Program-made: the position numbers and the translations under genes
Notes under the pieces: generated by a model
What the model was told of the DNA's origin: nothing
Databases searched by the model: none
The model's input: only the letters and a program-made list of their open reading frames with translations
In this document: positions 47,890 through 56,889 of the stretch, piece by piece
Numbering within the stretch: position 1 is the stretch's first letter
How the letters are laid out: each line of letters starts with the position of its first letter
Assembly (NCBI RefSeq): GCF_001673635.1
Contig: NZ_LZMH01000028.1
Span: forward strand, 52,767 to 116,766
Length of the DNA: 64,000 nucleotides
Direction of reading: 5' to 3'
From: Mycobacterium asiaticum
GTDB taxonomy: Bacteria; Actinomycetota; Actinomycetes; Mycobacteriales; Mycobacteriaceae

Positions 47890-49773
47890 TCAGCTGGGCC
47901 CGGTGGCCCCGTTCTGGCCGAGCAGCAATCCGCGCGAACCACCGGCGCCGCCGGGTGCGCCGCCGGTGCCGGCACCGCCGTTTCCGCCATTGCCGATCAG
48001 CTGCGCATTGCCGCCGGCGCCACCGGTCCCGGCGCCGCCGGGCCCGCCGTTGCCGCCGGCTCCGCCGTTGCCCAACAGCAGCCCGCCCGAACCGCCAGCA
48101 CCGCCCGTGCCGATGCCCCCGGCACCCGCGGTGCCTCCCGCGCCACCGAAACCGAACAGGACCGCCGAGTTACCTCCCGCTCCCCCGTTGGCGACGCTGC
48201 CCAACCCGGTGCCGCCGTTGCCGCCGTTGCCGCCGAACCCGAACACCCAGCCGCCGTTGCCACCATTGCCGCCGCTGGCATACAGCACACCGCCGGCACT
48301 GGTTGCCCCGCCGTTGCCGCCGTTGCCGCCCAGCCCGATCAGCACCCCGCCGCGGCCGCCCGCGCCGCCCATGCCGCCGACCGGTTGCAGGCTGGGCGGT
48401 GCCGCCGCCGTAGTGCCGGCGCCGATGCCGCCGCCGTTGCCGCCCTGACCGCCCATGCCGAACAGCGAAGCCTGCCCGCCGGTGCCGCCGAAACCGCCGG
48501 ATCCCGCGTAACCGGTGACGTTGCCGACGCCGCCGTCGCCGCCGAGTGCGCCATTGCCGGCCGCGCCCCCGCTGCCGAAGAGCAGACCACCGGGTCCGCC
48601 GTCGCCGCCGAGACCGCCGACGCCGCCATTGCCACCGATGGCACCGAACGCGGCGCCGTTGCCGCCGATACCGCCGTCGCCGCCGCGGGCACCGTTGCCG
48701 ACCAGGCCGATCGGGCCGCCGTTGCCACCCGCGCCGCCGTGGCCGCCCGGGTTGCCGTCCGTCACGCCGCCGACACCCGCGCCACCCGCGCCGCCGGCGC
48801 CCCCGACACCCGGTGCGCCGTACAGCAGGCCGCTCTGCCCGCCGTTGGCGCCCTGGCCGCCGTAGCCACCCACGCTGGAGGTGCCCGCATCGCTGAGTCC
48901 GCCGGTCCCGCCGGCACCTCCTGCGCCGCCGTAGCCGAATAACGCCGCGGCTCCGCCGCCGGTGCCGCCGGAGCCCCCGACGCCGCCAGCCGACGGGATC
49001 ATCGGGGTGCCGACCGCGGGCGCCGTCCCGCCGGTTCCACCCGCGCCGCCCACTCCACCGAACCCGTACAGCAGGCCGGCCCCGCCGCCGTTTCCGCCGT
49101 TGCCGCCGGAGAAGCCCACGAGGCCGGCCACGGGCACGCCGAAGGCGTTTCCGCCGCCGCCGCCGGTACCCCCGTTGCCCCACAGCAACCCGCCGCTGCC
49201 CCCGGCGCCGCCGTTGGGACCGGCTCCGGGCACCGTCGCGTTGCCCGCCTGCCCGCCGTTTCCACCGTTGCCGAACAGCCCGGCATTCCCGCCGTTGCCA
49301 CCGCCCTGATTCGCACCGCCGGGGCCGCCGTTTCCGCCGTTGCCGAACAGGATCCCGCCGTCACCGCCGCTCTGTCCGACGCCGCCGTTCGCGCCGTCAC
49401 CGATCAGTGGCCGCCCAAACAGCACTTGAGTGGGCGCGTTGATCAGCGCGAGGAGATCTTCTACCACAGACTGCGCCGCCAACGGAGTTGCGTTGGCGGC
49501 CTCAGCCAACGCGTAGCTGCCCGCGCCGGAGGTGAGGGCTTGGACGAATTGCCGATGAAACGCAGTCACCTGAACGCTCAGCGACTGGTAGGTCTGCGCG
49601 TGCGAACCGAACAGCGCTGCAATGGCGGCGGATACCTCATCAGCGCCGGCGGCGATCAGCGCTGTGGTGGGGGCCGCGGCGGCCGCGTTGGCCGCGCCGA
49701 GCGACGAGCCGAGACTGGCCAGATCTGAGGCCACCGCAGAAAGAAACTCTGGCGCCGCGATGAGATACGACAC
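47890..49773 (-). CDS. PE_PGRS family protein
   Basis: This 627-residue protein starts at GTG 49773 after GGGAGG ([20 protein letters not shown]). The PE domain (about 1-95) ends with YALAEAANA, a YxxxE signal. The linker [13 protein letters not shown] leads into about 480 residues of Gly-Gly-X/Gly-Asn-Gly repeats ([22 protein letters not shown]), ending [19 protein letters not shown] proteins are surface or secreted ESX-5 substrates. Position between the Rv1769-like gene and a catabolic island suggests PE_PGRS31. The coding GGC repeats create many long false frames on other strands. Confidence 0.93.
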   Translation of the reverse strand: MSYLIAAPEFLSAVASDLASLGSSLGAANAAAAAPTTALIAAGADEVSAAIAALFGSHAQTYQSLSVQVTAFHRQFVQALTSGAGSYALAEAANATPLAAQSVVEDLLALINAPTQVLFGRPLIGDGANGGVGQSGGDGGILFGNGGNGGPGGANQGGGNGGNAGLFGNGGNGGQAGNATVPGAGPNGGAGGSGGLLWGNGGTGGGGGNAFGVPVAGLVGFSGGNGGNGGGAGLLYGFGGVGGAGGTGGTAPAVGTPMIPSAGGVGGSGGTGGGAAALFGYGGAGGAGGTGGLSDAGTSSVGGYGGQGANGGQSGLLYGAPGVGGAGGAGGAGVGGVTDGNPGGHGGAGGNGGPIGLVGNGARGGDGGIGGNGAAFGAIGGNGGVGGLGGDGGPGGLLFGSGGAAGNGALGGDGGVGNVTGYAGSGGFGGTGGQASLFGMGGQGGNGGGIGAGTTAAAPPSLQPVGGMGGAGGRGGVLIGLGGNGGNGGATSAGGVLYASGGNGGNGGWVFGFGGNGGNGGTGLGSVANGGAGGNSAVLFGFGGAGGTAGAGGIGTGGAGGSGGLLLGNGGAGGNGGPGGAGTGGAGGNAQLIGNGGNGGAGTGGAPGGAGGSRGLLLGQNGATGPS

Positions 49774-49877
49774 TTTGCCTCCCGCCACCCGCTGGCGCAG
49801 TCACCGCCCAGCGGCATCAATTTCGGGCAAAGGGTATCCCGGTCCGGGCGGCCAACCGCGCATTTGCGCCGGTTGGT

Positions 49878-51098
49878 TCACAGAATCGCTTGCACGTCTT
49901 TCGCCTGGGCGATCTCGTCCCAGTCGACACCGAGCTCGAGCAGGATCTCCTCGGTGTGCTGGCCGTGCTCGGGCGCACGCGTTGGGCCGGGCGGGGTTTC
50001 GTCGAATTGCACGGGTGCGGCCACGGTTCGGTATTGCTCGCCCTTGTCATCGACATTGGTGATCACGTATCCGTTGGGTTCGACCTGCGGATCGTTCAGG
50101 GTTTCTTTCGGGGTCGCGAGGGCGCCCCACACTCCCGGCTCGTCCTTCAGCACCTCCCGCCAATGCGCGAGGTCATGGCGCGCAAAGGCATTGGCGAAGA
50201 TGGCTGTTGCTTCGGCGGCGTTGGCGATCAGATTGGCCGACGGCACGAACCGCTCGTCGTCGGCCAGCTCGGCCATGCCCATGCGCCGGCAGAAGCCGGG
50301 CCAGAATTTGTCGGGTTGCAGGAAGACGAGCTGAATCCACCTGTCGTCCTTGGTCTTGTACCTGGCCACCAGGGGATTGATCGTCAATCCGGGCGGGGCG
50401 CCGGGGATTCCGTCGATGTCGAACAGATCGGCCACCGAGATCGACGGCGCAATGGCCCACATCGCCTGAGCCAGCAGTGAGGAGTCGACGATGCTGGGCT
50501 CGCCGGTCCGTTCCCGGTGGAACAGCGCGGCACACACCCCGCCGGCCAACGTCGCGCCCCCCTGCAGGTCGCCGAATGCGGGACCCTGAACCGCGGGGTG
50601 CTCGGTGCCGAAGGGCGTCAGCGTGTAGGCGACTCCACCCCGGGCCAGATAGGTGGCGGCGTCGAAGCCGCCGCGGTCGCGGTCCGGTCCGCGCACGCCC
50701 AGGCCGGTGCCCCGGGCGATGATGATGTCCGGGTTGAACGACCGCAGATCGTCCACGGTCAGCCGGGCCCGCTGCAATGCGCCGGGCAGCCAATTGGTCA
50801 AGAACACGTCCGCCGATGCCAGCAGGCGGCCGAACAACTCCCGTCCGGTGTCGGTCTTGATGTCGATGGCGATGCTGCGTTTACCCCGGTTACTGAGCTC
50901 CAGAATGAAGTCGGCGTCCGCACGCGCCGCGTCGCGGGTGAAACCGCCGACCACCAACGCCCGAGCGGGATCTCCGGAGGTGACACCTTCGACCTTGATG
51001 ACGTCGGCGCCCCAGTCCGCGAGGGCCACTCCGGCCGACGGAACGTATGTCCAGGACGCCAACTCGATTACTCGAACACCGCTGAGCATCCCCGTCAT
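49878..51098 (-). CDS. CaiB/BaiF family III CoA-transferase
   Basis: This 406-residue protein starts at ATG 51098 (MTGMLSGVRVIELASWTYVP). The family III CoA-transferase fold is shown by the N-terminal VRVIELAS and ADWGADVIKVE segments and by D177 in GPAFGDLQGG, equivalent to the catalytic Asp that forms the acyl anhydride. Such enzymes move CoA between organic acids. It is divergent from the SDR-to-flavoprotein operon and probably activates or recycles a pathway acid. The 204-base divergent region contains the inverted repeat at 51139-51149. Confidence 0.93.
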   Translation of the reverse strand: MTGMLSGVRVIELASWTYVPSAGVALADWGADVIKVEGVTSGDPARALVVGGFTRDAARADADFILELSNRGKRSIAIDIKTDTGRELFGRLLASADVFLTNWLPGALQRARLTVDDLRSFNPDIIIARGTGLGVRGPDRDRGGFDAATYLARGGVAYTLTPFGTEHPAVQGPAFGDLQGGATLAGGVCAALFHRERTGEPSIVDSSLLAQAMWAIAPSISVADLFDIDGIPGAPPGLTINPLVARYKTKDDRWIQLVFLQPDKFWPGFCRRMGMAELADDERFVPSANLIANAAEATAIFANAFARHDLAHWREVLKDEPGVWGALATPKETLNDPQVEPNGYVITNVDDKGEQYRTVAAPVQFDETPPGPTRAPEHGQHTEEILLELGVDWDEIAQAKDVQAIL

Positions 51099-51138
51099 CG
51101 CCCGCCCTTCCGGTCGCCCGCGTCATTTCTTGCTATTT

Positions 51139-51149
51139 TAGATATTCTA
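51139..51149. promoter_or_regulatory. Inverted repeat in catabolic divergent promoter
   Basis: TAGA-TAT-TCTA sits in an AT-rich patch (CTATTTTAGATATTCTAG) between the CoA-transferase and SDR genes. It is 41 bases before the CoA-transferase start and could be an operator or overlap its -10 box. Confidence 0.45.
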
Positions 51150-51302
51150 GCTACTGTAGGCCATATTGATGGCGCGACTGCAGCCATGCGCGGGGGCGTC
51201 CGACGCGGCTGCTCGTGAAAGAGATGCTATGGAGCCGACCATTGGTCCAATCGCGAATAGCCTTATGGCACAACGCGGATCGTTGAAGGTGCGGGGCGCA
51301 GC

Positions 51303-52178
51303 GTGACTCGGTCAGCGGGCCGGGTAGCCGGCAAGGTGGCGGTGATCAGCGGGGCGGCGCGGGGGCAGGGTCGATCGCACGCCCGGTTGCTGGCGGCCGA
51401 GGGCGCCGACATCATCGCCCTGGACCTGTGTGCGGACATCGAGACCAACGAGTACCCGCTGGCGCGGCCGGAGGATCTGGACGAGACCGTGCGCCTGGTG
51501 GAGAAGGAAGGTCAGCGGGTCTTTTCCGCGATCGTCGACGTCCGCGATCGTGCCGCGCTGTCCGCCGCGCTCGATGACGGCGTCGCCGAGTTCGGCCACC
51601 TCGACGTCGTCGTGGCCAACGCCGGTATCTGCCCGTTGACCGCCGGTCTGCCGCCGCAGGCGTTCGCCGATGCCGTCGACGTGGATCTGGTCGGCGTGCT
51701 CAATCTCGTGCACAGCAGCCTCAAGCATCTGCAAGCGGGCGCGTCGGTGATCGTCATCGGATCGAACGCCGCGTTCATGTCCTCGATGAACACCACCGGC
51801 ATCGACGGCGGTCCCGGGGGCGCCGGGTACGCGTTCGCCAAAATCGCTGCGTCGCACTATGTCAACGACTTCGCCCGCGCACTGGCACCGTTCTCCATCC
51901 GGATGAACGCGGTGCATCCCACCAATGTCAACACCGACATGCTGCACAGCGCGCCGATGTACCGCGCGTTCCGGCCTGACCTGCCGAATCCGACCCGCGA
52001 GGACGCCGAACCGATCTTCCCGTTGGTGCAGGCGATGCCGGTGCCCTACGTGGAACCCGAAGACATCAGTGAGGCCGTGTTGTTCCTGGCTTCCGATGCC
52101 GCCCGCTACGTCACCGGCCAACAGCTGCGGGTCGACGCCGGCGGCTTCCTCAAGGTCAAACCGTGGTCGGGAGCATGA
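51303..52178 (+). CDS. Mycofactocin-type short-chain dehydrogenase
   Basis: This 291-residue SDR starts at GTG 51303. It has the NAD motif SGAARGQG (17-24) followed by RSHA, a long insertion (CADIETNEYPLARPEDLDETVRLV) after the second strand, and the catalytic Y176xxxK180 in GYAFAKIA. The GAARGQGRSHA motif and the insertion mark the mycofactocin-associated SDR family, which holds its NAD tightly and uses mycofactocin as electron carrier. The likely reaction is alcohol-to-ketone oxidation of a pathway intermediate. It is the first gene of a six-gene operon and overlaps the next as ATGA. Confidence 0.92.
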   Translation: MTRSAGRVAGKVAVISGAARGQGRSHARLLAAEGADIIALDLCADIETNEYPLARPEDLDETVRLVEKEGQRVFSAIVDVRDRAALSAALDDGVAEFGHLDVVVANAGICPLTAGLPPQAFADAVDVDLVGVLNLVHSSLKHLQAGASVIVIGSNAAFMSSMNTTGIDGGPGGAGYAFAKIAASHYVNDFARALAPFSIRMNAVHPTNVNTDMLHSAPMYRAFRPDLPNPTREDAEPIFPLVQAMPVPYVEPEDISEAVLFLASDAARYVTGQQLRVDAGGFLKVKPWSGA

Positions 52179-53176
52179 CAACCGACGGGGCTGCGCCGCA
52201 GCGGGATTCATCCGGGCAGCGGCGGATCTACGAACTGATGGTGCTGATGAAGACCGCCGACGACCGGCTGTCCAAAGGCATCGCCACCGGGGAGTTCATG
52301 TGCGTGTACTGGCCGTCGCGTGGCCAGGAGGCCATCGCCGCGGCCATGGGGGTGATGCTGCGGCCCGACGACCAGTTGGTGACGACGTACCGCGGGTTGC
52401 ACGACCTGATCGGCAAGGGTGTGCCGCTCGAGGAGATCTACGGCGAGATGATGGGCCGCACCGTCGGCGCCGGCCGCGGCAAGGGCGGCACCATGCACAT
52501 AGCGAACCCCGACAAGGGCGTGATGCTGTCGACGGGCATCGTCGGTGCCGGTCCCCCGGTGGCCGTCGGTCTGGCGATGGCAGGCAAACGCAAAGGGCTG
52601 GACCGGGTTACGGTCGTCAGCTTCGGCGACGGCGCCACCAACACCGGCTCCTTCCACGAGGCCGCCAACATGGCCGCGTTGTGGGATCTGCCGTTGGTGT
52701 TCGTGTGCCAGAACAATCAGTACGCCGAAATGACGCCGACCTCGGACACCATGAAGATCGAGCGGGTAGCCGACCGCGCCGCCGGGTACGGAATGCCCGG
52801 AGTCCGCGTCGACGGGAACGACCCGCTGGCGGTGCGCGCCGCACTCGAGGAGGCGCTGGCCCACGCGCGCGGCGGCGGCGGGCCGACCTTCATCGAGTGC
52901 GTCACGTTCCGCTTCCGGGGCCATTACTTCGGTGACCGGATGCCCTACATCCCCAAGGATCAGCTCGCCGATGCGCTGGCGGCCGACCCGGTTCCGCGCT
53001 TCCGCGACAACCTGGTCGATGCGGGCATCTGCAGCTTCGAAGAACTCGACCGCATCGACGCTGAGGCGGCAGCGGCCGTCGAGTCGGCGCTGCGCGCGGT
53101 GCTTGACGCCGATTCGCCGTCGGTCGACGAACTCGAGCGGGATGTGTACGCGACTCCGATCGGGTTCCCAGGGTAG
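52175..53176 (+). CDS. 2-oxo acid/acetoin dehydrogenase E1 alpha subunit
   Basis: This 333-residue thiamine diphosphate enzyme subunit has the TPP motif GDGATNTGSFHEAANMAALW (151-170) ending in NN at 180-181. It resembles the acetoin dehydrogenase/pyruvate dehydrogenase E1-alpha family. The start is ATG 52175, overlapping the SDR stop as ATGA after GGGAG. With the following beta subunit it should cleave a 2-oxo acid or alpha-hydroxy/diketone and pass the acyl or aldehyde group to a lipoyl arm. The substrate is unknown. Confidence 0.93.
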   Translation: MTTDGAAPQRDSSGQRRIYELMVLMKTADDRLSKGIATGEFMCVYWPSRGQEAIAAAMGVMLRPDDQLVTTYRGLHDLIGKGVPLEEIYGEMMGRTVGAGRGKGGTMHIANPDKGVMLSTGIVGAGPPVAVGLAMAGKRKGLDRVTVVSFGDGATNTGSFHEAANMAALWDLPLVFVCQNNQYAEMTPTSDTMKIERVADRAAGYGMPGVRVDGNDPLAVRAALEEALAHARGGGGPTFIECVTFRFRGHYFGDRMPYIPKDQLADALAADPVPRFRDNLVDAGICSFEELDRIDAEAAAAVESALRAVLDADSPSVDELERDVYATPIGFPG

Positions 53177-53182
53177 GGGGCG

Positions 53183-54193
53183 ATGGCTACGGAAAAAGAG
53201 ATGACCATGCGCGAGGCCCTGAACCTCGCGCTGGATCAGGCCCTCGAGGCCGACGACCGGGTTTTCCTGCTCGGTGAGGACATCGCCGATCCCGGCGCAT
53301 CTGGTCCCACAGCAGGACTTTCGACCAAGTACGGGCACGACCGGGTGCTGGATACCCCGATTTCGGAGGCAGCCATTCTCGGCGCGGCCATCGGCGCCGC
53401 GATAGACGGCCTGTTGCCGGTTGCCGAGATTATGATCATGGACTTCATCGGCATCGCCGCCGACCAACTGATCAACAACGCCGCCAAACTGCGCTTCATG
53501 ACCGCCGGGCGGACCTCGGCGCCGATCACCGTGCGCACCCAGGTGTACGCGGGCCTGGCCACGGGTGCCACCCACTCGCAGTCCCTCGAGGCGTGGTTCA
53601 TGCACATCCCCGGGATGAAGGTGATCGTCCCGTCCACCCCGCGCGACGGCAAGGGCTTACTGACGTCGGCGATTTTCGACCCCGACCCGTGCCTGTTCGT
53701 CGAGACGATTCGCCTGCAGAGCAGGAAGGGACCCGTCCCGGTCGACCCCGGCTTCTCAATTCCGTTGGGCCAGGCTGACATCAAACGCCCCGGCACCGAC
53801 GTGACACTCATCAGCTACGGCCGTGCCGTGCATGACGCGCTGGCCGCGGCGGCCACCTTGCAGGAGCAGGACGTCAGTGCAGAGGTCGTCGACCTGCGCA
53901 CCCTGGTGCCCCTGGACGTCGAGACCGTCGTCGAATCGGTCCGTCGCACCCGCCGGGCGGTGATCGTGCACGACGCGGTGCAGTTCGCCGGCCCCGGCGC
54001 GGAGATCGCCGCGATCTTGCAGTCCGAACTGTTCGGCGAGTTGGTCGCACCAGTGCAGCGGGTGGGCGCCAGGTTCGTGCCCAACCCGGCCGCGGCGGCG
54101 CTGGAGGCTCAGGTGTTCCCCTCGCCGGCGCGCGTCGTGGCCGCCGCGCGACGCACCCTGGATGCCGCGGACCGGGTGAGTGCCGGTGGCTGA
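53183..54193 (+). CDS. 2-oxo acid/acetoin dehydrogenase E1 beta subunit
   Basis: This 336-residue transketolase-like beta subunit starts at ATG 53183. The Pyr domain contains VFLLGEDIADPGAS and DTPISEAAILGAAIGAAIDG, the conserved region with the glutamate that activates TPP. The C-terminal transketolase domain contains DVTLISYGRAVHDAL and VVDLRTLVPLDVETV. It follows E1 alpha by six bases, and its end overlaps the lipoyl-domain gene. Together with E1 alpha it forms an alpha2beta2 decarboxylating or C-C-cleaving enzyme. Confidence 0.93.
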   Translation: MATEKEMTMREALNLALDQALEADDRVFLLGEDIADPGASGPTAGLSTKYGHDRVLDTPISEAAILGAAIGAAIDGLLPVAEIMIMDFIGIAADQLINNAAKLRFMTAGRTSAPITVRTQVYAGLATGATHSQSLEAWFMHIPGMKVIVPSTPRDGKGLLTSAIFDPDPCLFVETIRLQSRKGPVPVDPGFSIPLGQADIKRPGTDVTLISYGRAVHDALAAAATLQEQDVSAEVVDLRTLVPLDVETVVESVRRTRRAVIVHDAVQFAGPGAEIAAILQSELFGELVAPVQRVGARFVPNPAAAALEAQVFPSPARVVAAARRTLDAADRVSAGG

Positions 54194-54422
54194 CTTCATC
54201 ATTCGGATACCTCGGGTGTCGGTGGCGGTCGCCGAAGCGGAGTTGACCGAATTGCTCGTGGACGGCGGCGAATACGTCGAGGAGGGCACACCGATCTACG
54301 TCATCGCCACCGAGAAGGTGGAGCAGGAAATCGAAGCCGGTGCATCCGGCACCGTGCAGTGGACGGCTCAGACCGGCACGACCTACGACATCGGCACTCA
54401 GATCGGCGTCATCACCTCTTAA
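54186..54422 (+). CDS. Stand-alone lipoyl (biotinyl/lipoyl) domain protein
   Basis: This 78-residue protein consists of a single lipoyl domain. The attachment lysine is K44 in YVIATEKVEQEIEA, and the domain is completed by GTVQWTAQTGTTYDIGTQIG. There is no peripheral subunit-binding domain and no acyltransferase (E2) catalytic domain, unlike normal E2 proteins. It starts at GTG 54186 after GGGTGAG (GTG 54180 is possible) and overlaps the E1 beta end. It is probably the swinging arm for the E1 pair, with the E2 core and E3 supplied from elsewhere or not needed. Confidence 0.9.
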   Translation: MADFIIRIPRVSVAVAEAELTELLVDGGEYVEEGTPIYVIATEKVEQEIEAGASGTVQWTAQTGTTYDIGTQIGVITS

Positions 54423-54437
54423 CGGAAAGGCGGAGCC

Positions 54438-55313
54438 ATGGATCTCAACGAGACCCGCGAAAGAATCATCTACGAGAAGGAAGGCCCCATCGCGCGCGTG
54501 ACGCTGAACTGGCCGGAGAAGGCCAACGCCCAGGACCAGAAACTCTCCGAAGAGGTCGACGCCGCACTGCTGGACGCGGACCGCGATTACGACATCAAGG
54601 TGCTGGTGCTCAAGGCCAACGGCAAGGGCTTCTGCTCCGGGCACGCTATCGGAAACAACGCGGTCGACTACCCGGCATTCGTCGAAGGCGCCAAGGTGAT
54701 GGGTACCCCCTGGAAGCCGCAGACGGATCTGTTCGTCAAGCCGGTGCTGAACCTGTGGGAGTTCTCCAAGCCGACGATCGCGCAGGTGCACGGTTACTGC
54801 GTGGGCGGCGGCACGCACTACGGGCTGACCACCGACATCGTGATTGCCTCGGAGGATGCCTACTTCTCTTACCCACCACTGCAGGGATTCGGGATGCCGT
54901 CCGGCGAATGCTCGATCGAGCCGTGGGTTTTCATGAACTGGCGGCGCGCCGCCTACTACCTGTTTTTGGCCGAGGTCATCGACGCCAAGAAGGCTTTGGA
55001 AGTCGGTTTGGTCAACGAAGTCGTGCCGCGTGACCAGCTTGACGCCCGCGTCGAGGCGATCGCCCGCCATATCGCACAGGCGCCCATGACGACCCTGCTG
55101 GCCACCAAGGCGAACCTCAAGCGGGCCTGGGAACTGATGGGCATGCGGGTCCATTGGCAGAGCTCCAATGACCTGGTCGCCCTCGCCTCGATCAGCAAGG
55201 ACGTTCAGGAGCTGATTCAGACGGTGTTCCGAGACAAGGTATTACCGTCCGAACAGGCCCGGCGCCAGGCAGCCGCGGCGGCCGCGTCGACCGACGGTGC
55301 GACCAGCACCTAG
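54438..55313 (+). CDS. Crotonase-fold enzyme (enoyl-CoA hydratase family)
   Basis: This 291-residue crotonase-superfamily protein has LKANGKGFCSGH (oxyanion-hole segment) and KPTIAQVHGYCVGGG (second oxyanion-hole segment). The usual catalytic region (GAGGTQ in hydratases) is replaced by MPSGECSIEPWVFMNWRRA. It shares KRAWELMGMRVH and IEPW with the paralogue at 59975-60820, so the two form a distinct subfamily. Hydration, C-C cleavage or ring-opening hydrolysis are all possible. It follows the lipoyl gene by 15 bases. Confidence 0.9.
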   Translation: MDLNETRERIIYEKEGPIARVTLNWPEKANAQDQKLSEEVDAALLDADRDYDIKVLVLKANGKGFCSGHAIGNNAVDYPAFVEGAKVMGTPWKPQTDLFVKPVLNLWEFSKPTIAQVHGYCVGGGTHYGLTTDIVIASEDAYFSYPPLQGFGMPSGECSIEPWVFMNWRRAAYYLFLAEVIDAKKALEVGLVNEVVPRDQLDARVEAIARHIAQAPMTTLLATKANLKRAWELMGMRVHWQSSNDLVALASISKDVQELIQTVFRDKVLPSEQARRQAAAAAASTDGATST

Positions 55314-55331
55314 GCCTGCGGGAGTTCGTCC

Positions 55332-56864
55332 GTGAACATCGCCGACCACGCGAGAACAGCGCCGGAGTCCCCGGCCCTGATCGTCGACGGCGACGCGATT
55401 TCATATGCACGGCTCTACGGTCGAAGCCGGCAGGTCGCCGCGGCGTTGCACGATGCGGGACTGCGCCGCGGCGACGGTGTGGCGCTGATCCTGCCGAACC
55501 GGCCGGAGTTCTTCGAAATCACCTGGGGCTGTCAGCTTTCCGGTCTGTACTACACCGCCGTCAACACCCACTTCACCCCGGACGAGGTCGCCTACGTCAT
55601 CGACGATTCGGACGCTCGCGCTGTCCTTGTCGACGGTTCGATGCCGGAACTGGCCGACCACGTCCGACATGTCAACCAGCGGGTGGACATTCACCTCGTG
55701 GTCGGCGCTGACCGGCCGGGCTGGCAGGCGTACGAGGATGCGCTGGGCGCCGCGGGCGAGCCGCCGCCGCCCTCGGACGGCTCAGAGATGTTGTACTCCT
55801 CGGGCACCACCGGCAGGCCCAAGGCGGTGCGACGGCCTTTGCCCGGCGACGGCAACGGGTCGTGGGCGCAGGCGGTTCTGGAGATGGCCCTGACCCATAA
55901 GTACGGCATGAGCCCGTCCAGCGTGTACCTGTCCCCCGCGCCGATGTATCACGCGGCCGGCGTGAACTACACCATGGCGGTCAATCGGGTTGGCGCCGCA
56001 GCGATCCTGATGCCCAGGTTCGACGCCGAGACGGTGCTGCAGCTCATCGAGACGCATCGGGTGACGCACGCCCAGTTCGTGCCGACCATGTTCGTGCGCA
56101 TGCTCAAGCTGCCCGAGCACGTGCGCGACATGTACGACGTCTCGAGTCTGCAGTGCGTGATCCATGCGGCCGCCCCCTGCCCCGTCGCAGTCAAGCACAA
56201 GATGATGAACTGGTTCGGGCCGATCATTCACGAATACTACGGCGGCACTGAGGGTTTCGCCGGCACCACGATCGGGCCGCAGGAGTGGCTGGCGCACCCG
56301 GGTTCGGTGGGCATCCCGATGACCGCCGTGCACGTAGTCGGCGAGGACGGCAACGAGCTGCCGGTCGGTGAATCCGGCGAGCTCTATTTCGAGGGCGGTC
56401 CCGACTTCGAGTACTTCAAGGATCCGGCCAAGACCGCCGCGGTGTACAACGATCGCGGTTGGCGCACCCTCGGTGACGTCGGCCGCGTCGATCAGGAGGG
56501 TTACCTGTATCTGACGGACCGTTCCACCTTCATGATCGTCTCAGGCGGGGTGAACATCTACCCGCAGGAGGTGGAGAACCTCTTGGTCATGCACCCCAAA
56601 CTGGTTGACGCGGCGGTCTTCGGCGTGCCGAACGACGAGTTCGGCGAAGAGGTCAAGGCCGTCGTGCAACCGGTGGCCGGCGTGGTGGGTGACAGCGACC
56701 TGGAAGCCGAGCTCATCGATTACTGCCGGGCACACCTGGCGACCTATAAATGCCCGCGCACCGTCGACTTCGACCCTGAGTTGCCCCGCGATCCGAACGG
56801 CAAGCTCTACAAGCGGCGGATCCGCGAAAAGTACTGGCAGGGACGGATGTCTCGGATCCTGTGA
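55332..56864 (+). CDS. Acyl-CoA ligase (ANL family, FadD-like)
   Basis: This 510-residue AMP-forming ligase starts at GTG 55332. The P-loop motif is MLYSSGTTGRPKAV, followed by YYGGTEG, the GWRTLGDVGR hinge motif and the C-terminal catalytic lysine in LPRDPNGKLYKRR. It activates an acid to its CoA thioester. The operon place suggests the acid is the pathway substrate or an early intermediate. It may be redundant with the CaiB-type transferase or may act on a different acid. Confidence 0.94.
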   Translation: MNIADHARTAPESPALIVDGDAISYARLYGRSRQVAAALHDAGLRRGDGVALILPNRPEFFEITWGCQLSGLYYTAVNTHFTPDEVAYVIDDSDARAVLVDGSMPELADHVRHVNQRVDIHLVVGADRPGWQAYEDALGAAGEPPPPSDGSEMLYSSGTTGRPKAVRRPLPGDGNGSWAQAVLEMALTHKYGMSPSSVYLSPAPMYHAAGVNYTMAVNRVGAAAILMPRFDAETVLQLIETHRVTHAQFVPTMFVRMLKLPEHVRDMYDVSSLQCVIHAAAPCPVAVKHKMMNWFGPIIHEYYGGTEGFAGTTIGPQEWLAHPGSVGIPMTAVHVVGEDGNELPVGESGELYFEGGPDFEYFKDPAKTAAVYNDRGWRTLGDVGRVDQEGYLYLTDRSTFMIVSGGVNIYPQEVENLLVMHPKLVDAAVFGVPNDEFGEEVKAVVQPVAGVVGDSDLEAELIDYCRAHLATYKCPRTVDFDPELPRDPNGKLYKRRIREKYWQGRMSRIL

Positions 56865-56889
56865 ACAGCCAACGAACGAGGTGAACCCG

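Noticed and set aside
47833..48942. Repeat array in the PE_PGRS region as a possible CRISPR or tandem DNA repeat
   Set aside because: The periodicity is the Gly-Gly-X codon pattern of a PGRS domain; there are no uniform repeats with unique spacers.
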